Shown: positions 55,810-64,000 of the stretch, in pieces
How positions within the stretch are numbered: position 1 is the first letter of the stretch
Layout: each line of letters opens with the position of its first letter
Assembly (NCBI GenBank): GCA_024663395.1
Contig: JANFAH010000043.1
Span: 124,001-188,000, forward strand
Source of the DNA: Pisolithus tinctorius
Lineage: Eukaryota; Basidiomycota; Agaricomycetes; Boletales; Pisolithaceae
Direction of reading: 5' to 3'
DNA: 64,000 nucleotides
Made by a program: the position numbers and the translations under genes
Notes under the pieces: generated by a model
What the model was told of the DNA's origin: nothing
Databases searched by the model: none
The model's input: the letters and a program-made list of their open reading frames with translations, nothing else

Positions 55810-56253
55810 AGACTTGCTACACTGTGTCAAGTACAGGGTTTCCGGGTTGAGGCCGGACCGGAGACCAAAGCGGGTGCGAAGCCGAGGGTCGGGATCAGGA
55901 GTGAAGTCGGGGTTCAGATGGTTGGACTGTTTGGACTTAGCGACTGAGGATACAGCGCTATTCCCTTGCGTGGGTCTCAGTCCGAGTCCGAGGCCGAAGT
56001 GGGGTTATCAGGGTTAACTTAGTTGATTTCAGACTGAAGTCTACAGGCCGAGTATCTATGAGCTTATATACTAGAGTAGCTATAGTACGGAGACCAGTAA
56101 TGCCGGTCTCACAAGGATTGCTAAGAGGATTGGTAAGACAGGTATTAGTAACATATGACTAAGGTAACGGAGACCGGGACAGAGTGGACCAGGGACAAGA
56201 CCGGGGACAGGACTTAACCGAAATGACAGACACTGCAAAGCAGTGTCTACCGC

Positions 56254-58112
56254 TGTCACACACCAAAGGTGTTGTGGACATGGTTACAGCTGACTCTGCC
56301 TAACTCGTTGACGAGTTGCGCACAATGCCCATGCATGCAGATGAAGACTAAAGGCCTCATGCATAGAAAGACTGTTGGACGTGAACAGTCATCCTTCGCA
56401 CAAGATTGAGTTGTCAGTGCTAAAGAGAAAAGAGGAAGCAAGTTAAGCGCGCATTAAAGTTTTTTAGTGCCCGTGTACGGCATTCCGGTTTTCGTCATAT
56501 CTCCACCATTTCCAAAGATATCGACTCCATTCCCACACTCGCTTAAAGTGCTCAGCCCCACGATTCTTCCTTCCAAATTTGGAGAGGATCCTCGCACCCT
56601 GCGCGTTTCTACAGCACTCCATCCATCAGACGCTCATTTCGCACAGTCCATCAATCATGGCCACCTCTTTGTCGATCATCTCGCTTGTCTCATTTGCCAG
56701 AGACAGTGGCTATGTATATCTGCCAGGCATTCCCACCAGCTTCCATCCTGAAGCCCCCTGGTTCATCCCATCATTGTCAGCCCCATCTCATCCCATGCAG
56801 CTTGGTCAGTGTGTTCTCCTTGTCAGTATGACTTCCAGAAGGACGTTCTTTGGTCGCCTCAGGTCTGTCACTCGGTTAGAAAGGTCTTATGTGGTCGTTT
56901 CAGTCTCCCTGGTTGATGAAGCATATGGATCGTTCCTCCCTGCTCCTTGCACCATCTTTATTCCAGTCTCGTCCATCATTCTTCCTGCATTGCGACAGCT
57001 GCAGTATAATCTACTGTCCTCCAGCCTCCCTGATCGCATTCATGATGAGTATGACATGCATCTTGCCTTCTTACTGCAAGATCCAGCAGAAGACGTTCCC
57101 CCTTCTCCTCCTCCTCCGTCAGAACCCCATTCATGAAGTTTTTGTTAACTTCGCTGAGAGGATGGAAGGGTGGGAGACGCGATCGCATATGCTCTCATTG
57201 CCCCACAGACCCCCAACGCCCTAGCCCCCTTTGACACCTGACTCATGCCCTTCAATTCTGGAGTTAATACTTCCCTATCTGGAAACACCGTCCATCTGTC
57301 ATGCCGTCTTTGGATCTAGAGATGTCTCCACTGACATCTAACTTGCATCGCCACCCCCTAATGTGATATCAGTGCGCTTACTCAGTTTCTGATTCTATTT
57401 GACTCGTTTTGTGATGTTTTGACTATCCTTAACTCATTCACTGCCAATACTTACCAATCCTCTTTGCTTGCTTACTTATCATTTCTCGCTTACTCACCAT
57501 GATTACTCAGTCCTTACTCATTACTTACCAAGTGTTTGTGCCTTGTGTGTCACAAGCTGTGCTCCCCCCTCAGTATATAAACCCCCATGTACTTAGCTAC
57601 CCAGAATCAATCAGGAAGCAATTCAGAAGTCATCCAGCAGTCAGTCCAGTGCCTATCTCGTCGTCGACAGTTGAGGCTCCACGAAGGGGTCTATCTGTCA
57701 TCATTCATATACTTGGTAGTTGAGGCTCATTCAGAAGAGTCTATCTACCACCATTCATTATCTGAAGCTCCATCCACACTTAGTCAGCAAGTCTTGCTTA
57801 GTCATCCTCCCACTCCTGCATAACTCGTCATCGACTTGTGCAAGGAGCACGTTTCCTTGAAGTCCATTACTTGAAGTACCTTTCGGCTGAACACCTTCAC
57901 TCTGTTCAGCATCCCCCATCCAATCATCACTCATTCATCTTCTCCTGCGTAACTCGTCGACGACTTGCGCCAGGAGCACCTCTACTTGAAGTCCCCCCCA
58001 CATTTAGGTTTCCGCCCTCCAGGTTCCGCAGAGGCAAACCACCACTCGCTCTTATTTGTCTTTTGTGTTGGATTTGTTTGGTTTTCACCAGCATTCCACA
58101 CTTTGACTCACA
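56254..58112 (+). repeat. Solo LTR of Gypsy E (copy 4)
   Basis: About 1,859 bp from TGTCACACACC to CTTTGACTCACA, flanked by ACCGC on the left (56249-56253) and (A)CCGC on the right (58112-58116). It carries the intact U3 ORF, TATATAAA (57574-57581) and palindromes at 56302-56321, about 57817-57841 and about 57946-57970. Confidence 0.93.
56657..57136 (+). CDS. U3-encoded ORF of Gypsy E, copy 4
   Basis: 159 codons, MATSLSIISLVSFARDSGYV to DPAEDVPPSPPPPSEP, same length and start as copies 1 and 2. Substitutions relative to them are frequent at former CpG sites but no stop has arisen. Function unknown. Confidence 0.5.
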   Translation: MATSLSIISLVSFARDSGYVYLPGIPTSFHPEAPWFIPSLSAPSHPMQLGQCVLLVSMTSRRTFFGRLRSVTRLERSYVVVSVSLVDEAYGSFLPAPCTIFIPVSSIILPALRQLQYNLLSSSLPDRIHDEYDMHLAFLLQDPAEDVPPSPPPPSEPHS

Positions 58113-58214
58113 CCGCGCTAGACCAACTGGAGATATGGGACAAGTGAGGCTGAGGCTGGACTGAGTGAGTGCGAGGCTGAGTCTGGCCAGGGTCGAGGCA
58201 TGACTATGACAGTA

Positions 58215-58225
58215 TCCCCCTCTTA
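58215..58225 (-). promoter_or_regulatory. Polypurine tract of Gypsy C
   Basis: Minus-strand TAAGAGGGGGA-TAC directly before the LTR, identical to A. Confidence 0.8.
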
Positions 58226-58331
58226 GGGGTCGAACCCATGAGACCCCTGCGAGAGTGGCAGGCTGAGTTCGAAAAATTGATACTTGTGGCTCGCTAAGCC
58301 CTTTGCGTCTTTCTTTCTCATCCTATTCATC

Positions 58332-59375
58332 ATGTCCAACTCGAGGCCGATTGCTGCGACCGACAACGATGACGAAGGCCGGGTCGTTATTGACTGGACC
58401 AAACTGCCTGATGACGACATCAGGTATGACACCGATGACGAAGAGGAGGTGATGAAGGCGAAGGCGAAGGAGAGAAAAAGGCGAAAGGCGGCTGAGCAAG
58501 CCCAGTGGGAGGAACAGGGGCGGCGAGGGAGAAGGCCGAGGCCGAGAGGGTAGCGCGGGAGGCCGAGGAGAAAAGGGTACACGAGGAGGAGGAGAGACGC
58601 AGGGCTGAGGAAGAGAAGGAGGCCGAACGTAAGCGTAAGGCCGAGACTGGGAAGAGCAGTGAGGCCGGGGCCGATGGTAATGAGACCGCCAGTGAGGTGA
58701 AGAAGGTGGTGATGGACCCCGGGTGAGTGATTATTTCAACCTTGTGCATATCCCCTCTGACAATCCTTTTAGCTGTACCCGCTGTGCCTGGGCCCAAACC
58801 GTCTGCGAGTTTGTCGTAGACAGTAACAAGAAGCGTGTCGCCTGCGTGCGATGCAATCAATCGAAAGGCAAGTGTCGCTGGCCCGGGGATGGAAAGGACA
58901 CCGAGGCCGGTCCCAAGGCCGTCAAGGGCAAGAAGAGGAAGGTCGACGAGGAGAACACCGAAGCCGGGCCCAGCAATCAGAAACGGGCGAAGACGAGTAC
59001 GAGGCCGACCGAAATCTTGGACCTCGACGAGTCTGAGGCCGGCGGGAGTAGGCCGAGGGAGGCCGGTGCGGACAAGTACTTGGGCTTGGAGGACAAGCTC
59101 GAGCGATTGATCAAGGCCACGGGGCTGATTGCCAACAACTTGGCCAGCCTCTTCGAGCTGCATGAGACCGCCGTCGAGAACTCGGCCGCATTGCCGATGC
59201 CCTCGAGTCGATACTCGACGAATCCTATGGCTTCGGAATGGTGGTGTCCCCCTCGGACTCGGGCTCATCTGAGCTCGACTCCGACAAGTTGCGCGAGGAA
59301 GCCGACTGGTTGAAGAACCATGGCGAGGACAAGGGGGAGGAGGCCGAAGGGGAAGATGAGGATATGACCGAGTAG
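58332..59375 (+). pseudogene. Antisense zinc-cluster coiled-coil protein of Gypsy C
   Basis: Same gene as 985-2042 in A: ATG at 58332, acidic N-terminus (DWTKLPDDDIRYDTDDEEEV), coiled coil, a 50-nt intron at 58723-58772 (GTGAGTG...TTTTAG), then C-x2-C-x6-C-x12-C-x2-C-x6-C (CTRCAWAQTVC ... CVRCNQSKGKC) and the tail SPSDSGSSELDSDKLREEAD to a TAG at 59373. Two frameshifts relative to A break it: a deletion in the coiled coil at about 58510-58540 and a one-base loss at about 59190. Intron position, length and splice sites are the same as in A. Confidence 0.75.
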
Positions 59376-59575
59376 TGTTTATAGCGTAGTGCTTTTGTTA
59401 CCCTCCTCTGCAAATGTGATGTGTCCGGTGTCCAGAGTCCGGTGCTCGGTGTCCGGTGTTATACAGTAAGGTAGAAGAGACAAGAAGGGGAAAACAAGGT
59501 AAGTATGAGATTAAAGGAAAAAACTAGATACCGATAGAAAACAGAAAAGAAACTGAGGCCGGTTGAGACCGGTTC

Positions 59576-62500
59576 TCATTGATATGGTCCGGGTTTACCG
59601 GGATAGCTGGAGTGAAACTCTTGGACGAGTTCAGAAGCGTTGTCAAGCTCTGTAGCGAGTACCCAAGTAGTTTCTTCATCGGTCCCCTCGTAGCCAGTCC
59701 ACCGGACTAAGTACTGAAGCCAACACCGGCGATGCCAGTTGACCTTAGAGTCGAGGATTTCTGCTACCTCAAACTCTAGGTCACCATCGACTTCGACTGG
59801 TGGGGGTGGTGGTTGAGTCCGGTTTGGGATAGTATTAGGGATGGCCAGCTCGAGTTGGGAAACATGGAAGACCGGGTGCACCACGCGCATTGAGTCCAGC
59901 AGGTGCAGTGTGAAAGAGTGGGTACCGGCCTGAGCTATGACCGGATACGGTCCAAGATTCTTCTCCGAGAGCTTCTTGGAAGGCCGAGTAGACTGGAAGT
60001 ATTTGGCTTTCACATATACCTGGTCACCCAACCTTGAAGTCCGGAGCTGGCATGCATTTAGCATCGGCCAGTCCTTGATAGCACTGCTGTGCTAAGGTCA
60101 TTTCTTCCTGTAGGTATTGATGCAGTGAGTCTAAGTCGACTGCATAGTCACGAGCCCAAGCGGAGGTGAGGTCGTGCTTCCGGGTATACTGGAGATGTTA
60201 GGGTGATAGCCCTTATTAGCGAAGAAGGGTGAAACACCAGTAGTAGTGCTAGGGGCATTACCATAAGCGAACTCGGCCAAGGGTAATAGGTCAGCCCAGT
60301 TGTCCTGTTGGTAGTTACAGTAGACTCAGAGGTACTGTTCCAGTGTCTGGTTGGTCCTTTCAGTCTGGCCATCACCCTCGGGTGGTAGCCCAAGGTGAAG
60401 TGTAAGCGCATATCTAAGGCCTTGCCGAGTGACCGGAAGAAGTGCGAGACGAACTCCGAGCCTCGGTCTGAGGTTACATGGGCCGGCACTCCGTGACTTC
60501 GAAAAGACATGGAGTAGGAATAACTTGGTGAGTTCTGGGGCTGTGATAGTGTCGTGGGTTGGGATGAATATGGCCTGGCTTGGAGAGCCAGTCAACTACT
60601 ACGAGGATGGCCGTGAAGCCAGTTGAGGGCTGGAAGCTGCTCGATGAAATCCATAGAGATGGAGTTCCACAGCTTCTCCGGCACCGGAAGTTGTTTGAGG
60701 AGGCCGTAGGGCCGATGGCGGGGAACCTTAAGCCCGAGCACAGGCTGTGCAAGACTGGACATAGTCCTTGACGAAGGTCCTGAGGCCGGGCCAGGTATAT
60801 TCACGCCGTATGAGCTCCAGTGTGCGATTTTGGCCGAAGTGGCCAGACAGGGGGTGGTCATGCTTGAGGCACAAGACCCTAAGGCGAAGGTCGTTTGAGT
60901 CCGGCACGTAGATCCTTCCATCGAGGCGAAGGGAAACCGGTGTCATCTACTGACCACCGGGGGTCAGACATGTCGGACAGAACGGATTTGTGAGACCAGG
61001 TTGTCCGGCAGTGCGGTCAGGATATCATTATGAAGTTTTCTCGACATCCATTAAGGCAACTGCTTGTAAGACCGGGTACTCTAGGTAAGTTGCGTGGAGG
61101 GAGACCACTAGTTGCTCCTGGGTGAAGACCGGTCTCAGATTTTGCAGGTTCACTCGGGCATAGCCACTATCCCCCCTCTTTGGGGTAGACGTCCCATCGT
61201 CTAGTTCAGGGCGTCGGGCTTAGCCCCGAGCTTACCGGGCCTGAACCTGATGATCATATTAAACTGAGAAAGGAATTCCGACCAGCGAGCTTGGCAGCGG
61301 GTGAGTACTTTAGAGGTAGAGAAGTACTCAAGGTTCTTGTGGTCGGTTACAACGTCGACCGGTGAGGCCGAGCCCTCAAGGTAGTGGCGCCAGGTCTGGA
61401 ATGCTTCGAATATAGCAAGCAATTCTTGTCGTGAGTATCATAATTCAATTCCAGGGCCGTCAGAGTCCGGGAGTAGAATGCGACTGGATGTATCTGGCCC
61501 GTCGCCACAGGTGATAGAGAGGATGCCGGCGATGGCATAGTCCGAGGCATCGGTCTCGACGGTGATGGGGACCCCGGGGATGAAATGAGTTAGGACTGGC
61601 ACGGTGGTGAAGGCAGCCTTGAGGTTATTAAATGACCAGCAGCATTCCTCGGAGAAGTTCCAAGGAGCCCCCTTGCAGGTAAGCTGAGTCAGCGGTACGA
61701 CAATGTCCGAGTAATTAAAGATAAACCGGCAGTAAAAGTTGGCGAAGCCGAGGAAGGATTGTATGTCTTTGACCTTGTGAGGCTCGGGCCAGTCGCAGAT
61801 GGTCTGGACCTTTTCCTTCGACATTGTGAGGCCGGCAGGGGAGAGGTGAAATCCGAGGTATTCGACCGAGTCCGAGTGGAAACTCACACTTCTCCGGCTT
61901 CGCATAAAGGCCGTGAAGCCGAAGCCGGCAGAGGACTTCTCAGACATGCTGCTTGTGAGACTCCTTATCTCCAGAGTAGATTAAGATGTCATCTAAGTAA
62001 GATGACTATGCAGACATCCAACATATCCGCGAAGATGGTATTCACGAAGCATTGGAAGGCGGCCGGGGCATTGGGTGAGGCCGAAGGGCATTACTAACCA
62101 CTCATAAGATCCATACCGAGTCCAGAATGTGGTCTTCCATTCATCGCCCGGAGCAATCCAGACGAGATGGTAGGCATGCTGAAGGTCAATTTGTGTAGAT
62201 CTTGGCTCGGCTTGGTGAATCTAATAGGTCAGAGATGAGCGGGAGTGGGTAGCGATCCTTCTTAGTGATTTTGTTGAGGCCGCAGAAGTCTACGCAAAGC
62301 TGGAGGGAGCTGTCCTTCTTTTTGACAAAGAGGACCGGTGCAGCATAAGGGGATGAAGTCGGACGAATAAAACCTGTGGTGAGGTTCTCATCGATGAAAG
62401 TCCGGAGAGCTTGCAGCTCAACCAGGGACAGCAAAGTAGATAGTGCCGAGAGGCAGGGGTAGCTCCTTCTTCAAGCTCTATTTTCAGGTCGTACTCCCGG

Positions 62501-63315
62501 TGAGGCGGGAGTGCCGAGGCCTTGGGCCTTGCTGAATACATCAGCGAAGTCGTGATACTCTTCCGGGACATTGGGTAAGGCCGGAGGAGAGGAAGCCGAG
62601 GCCGATCGGGCTTGAGCTGAGTCCGAGGGACGGAGTTGAAGTTGGAACTGGACAGACCCTTTCCAGTTTACAGGCGCGCACAAAGGCGGCTGCATTGATC
62701 AGGGAAACAAGAGGGGCCTTCAGAGGGGTGCGAGCCGGGGAGTCAGAGACCGGATACAGATGGCGCGAGGCCGGGTTGGTCACTAGGACCGGGGTCAGGA
62801 AGGCCGGTGGAGACCGGGCTTATGGGGGGTGTCGACGGGGTTGGCATTCCTTGTGCAGGAGTCCGGAATGTTAGACTACTCAGTACCCAATCAATCAATG
62901 GATTGTAGTGGGTGAGCCAGTCATGTCCGAGAACTATCTTACACTCAGAAATCCAACAGGGCTAAAAACAGGGTTACGCGGGGTGACATCGCCGGACGCG
63001 AAGCAAATGTTGACATCTACTGCTTGGGTATGGTGAAGGTGGACGTTCCATCGAAGAGCCGGAGTCGGATTGGTGAGACCGAGTAAGGGGTAAACGAGTG
63101 TTGATTAACAAACTGATTATCTATAAAACAATGGGTGGAACCGGAGTCCACTAAGTACGAAGCCAAGGTATTTCTGGGTTTTCTATAGTGACATACGGGG
63201 TTAAAGAGTTCGGACTGGAAAGAGCGGACGCGTTGAGACGAGCCTCCAAGTTTGCACAACCGGAGTCAACGCAGCTCCCAGATTGTGTGGAGTCCTGGGA
63301 GCTGCTACCTATTTT
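59576..63315 (-). pseudogene. pol: Gypsy C pol, broken by many small indels
   Basis: All parts of A pol are present in order: chromodomain (FEVAEILDSKV, WTGYEGTDEETTW) at 59576-59830; integrase core around 60150-60700; zinc finger around 60730-60946; RNase H at 61201-61550; RT at 61438-62434 (SRAKIYTN at about 62210 keeps the Arg that is TGA in A); protease [14 protein letters not shown] near 63150. More than a dozen single-base differences in length, mostly insertions beside an identical base, shift the frame, for example at about 61205, 62070, 62526 and 62950. Confidence 0.9.
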
Positions 63316-63318
63316 TTT
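63309..63318 (-). promoter_or_regulatory. Predicted -1 frameshift site, gag/pol of C
   Basis: Minus-strand AAAAAAA (63318-63312) followed by TAG, conserved although the surrounding element has acquired many indels. Confidence 0.75.
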
Positions 63319-64000
63319 GTCTCGGGGGTAGTACCCGAGCCTGAGGCCGGTGCGGCCTCGGTGGTGGCCACGGTGCGAGCCTTGGGCCTTTCCGGCTTTC
63401 TTAGGGCATTTGTCAGCAAAATGACCGGACCCTCCGCAGAACATGCAGAGGTTTCCGTCTAGGCGACACTTGCGTTCCTCTGGGGTGAGCTTTCCATCTT
63501 TGCTGAGTTTGCTAGGCTCGGGCTTGGACGAATTGCTGTTATTACCCAGCTTTGGATGAAGCCGGCTTAGGGGAAGAACCGGAGTTGTTATTGTTGTTGC
63601 CGGTCTTGGATTTATCTTGACCAGTCTTAGGCTGGTTGTTGTTGCTGGAACTGCCGGACTTGTTGTTACTAGAGTTGGATGAGCCTTGGTGCTTACTCGC
63701 CCGCTGGACTTCCTCCTTGCGCTCCCAATAGCACGCATCTATCTCCTGGGCGAGGTGGTGGAGCTCATGAAGTGTCTGGGGTTTGCCAACTCGACAAACT
63801 TCGTCCTTAATCCGGTCTGGGAGTCCGGAGTAGAAGTGGTGGCGCAGTGCACCATCTCCGTAGCCTCGGACTTGTGAAGCAAGCCGATTGAAGTCGACTA
63901 CGTATTATTGATGCGCTGGCTATCTTTCATGTGCAAGTGGTCGAGTTGACTTTCGGCGTCAGCAACTGGGTCATGGGGTCCGAAGGTGGTTTGCAACTCT
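63309..64000 (-). pseudogene. gag: Gypsy C gag, C-terminal part, off window edge
   Basis: Reads like A gag: [13 protein letters not shown] end of the Gag domain, Ser/Asn/Gly linker, CCHC knuckle [15 protein letters not shown] at about 63450, ending at TAG 63311-63309. Small indels (for example near 63380 and 63550) change frame. The N-terminal half lies beyond 64000. Confidence 0.85.

Larger units (their letters stand above)
27519..55824 (+). mobile_element. Copia F: decayed Ty1/Copia element split by several insertions
   Basis: Plus-strand gag and pol are found at 31410-34565, 53871-53995 and 54571-55809, and rejoin in frame once the inserted elements and one copy of each target duplication are removed. 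The insertions are a PIF/Harbinger transposon in the 5' leader, Gypsy B and solo LTR G in RT, and Gypsy C just after the pol stop. The Copia 3' LTR is not in the window and would lie beyond Gypsy C. The start at 27519 is only a candidate. Confidence 0.75.
55825..58211 (-). repeat. 3' LTR of Gypsy C, split by a solo LTR of Gypsy E
   Basis: 55825-56253 and 58113-58211 together match the 530-bp LTR of A (TGTCAAGTACAGG to ACTATGACA), including the inverted TATA and the AGTCTGAAATC start (about 56020-56030). The interruption is the E LTR at 56254-58112. Confidence 0.9.
55825..64000 (-). mobile_element. Gypsy C: chromovirus of the A family, runs off the window
   Basis: The 3' LTR (55825-58211, interrupted) is followed by polypurine tract, opposite-strand gene, pol and gag, all colinear with Gypsy A. 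The left flank CACTG (55820-55824) is the expected target duplication; the right end lies outside. Compared with A the element has many one-base insertions that break pol into about ten frames. It sits just after the Copia F pol stop. Confidence 0.92.

Overview
The window looks like nuclear DNA of a mushroom-forming basidiomycete (Agaricomycete). Supports are chromodomain Ty3/Gypsy elements, a Helitron with an Agaricomycete-style N-terminus, a Plavaka/KDZ-like transposase, a DUF6532-like gene, and introns of about 50 nt. I cannot name the species. No conserved housekeeping gene, tRNA or rRNA was recognised. Almost all of the 64 kb is transposable elements, many nested inside one another.

Layout. 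318-7901: nearly complete Gypsy chromovirus A (minus strand; 530-bp LTRs; GTGTG target duplication), which splits a hypothetical minus-strand gene (207-312 plus 7902-8764). 8888-14953: Helitron Rep-helicase, a single 2,022-codon frame with five TGA stops. 15.0-16.1 kb: AT-rich spacer with an 82-bp tandem repeat. 16.1-21.5 kb: decayed genes (Q-rich protein, DUF6532-like protein, Plavaka/KDZ-like transposase, a gag-like ORF). 21954-24234: 3' end of Gypsy D (minus). 24235 to about 26040: a solo-type copy of the 1.8-kb LTR of Gypsy E. From about 27.5 kb to 55.8 kb a Copia element (F) is the host of a set of insertions: a PIF/Harbinger transposon (27802-31401, TTA duplication), Gypsy B (34566-53870, ACAGG duplication), and solo LTR G (53996-54570, CTTGC duplication). 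B itself contains a solo LTR (34784-35209) in its left LTR and the whole of Gypsy E (38355-49817) in its reverse transcriptase. 55825-64000: Gypsy C (minus, same family as A, runs off the window), whose LTR holds another solo LTR of E (56254-58112).

How the parts work together. A, B and C share one plan: gag ends at an AAAAAAA-TAG site where a -1 frameshift would enter pol; pol ends in a chromodomain; a gene on the opposite strand between pol and the 3' LTR encodes a coiled-coil plus Zn2Cys6-type protein; and the sequence just after the 5' LTR is the reverse complement of the predicted first 10-11 nt of the transcript, as in self-primed Tf1/sushi elements. E is a different lineage: tRNA-type primer site, very long gag, an ORF inside U3 of its LTR, and a short palindrome repeated in LTR, gag and pol.

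Decay is dominated by one signature. In-frame stops in unrelated elements are almost all TGA where CGA (Arg) is expected, and several catalytic Asp are Asn, both explained by C-to-T change at CpG. A is the least damaged; C and the right half of E carry many small indels that may be either real decay or assembly error.
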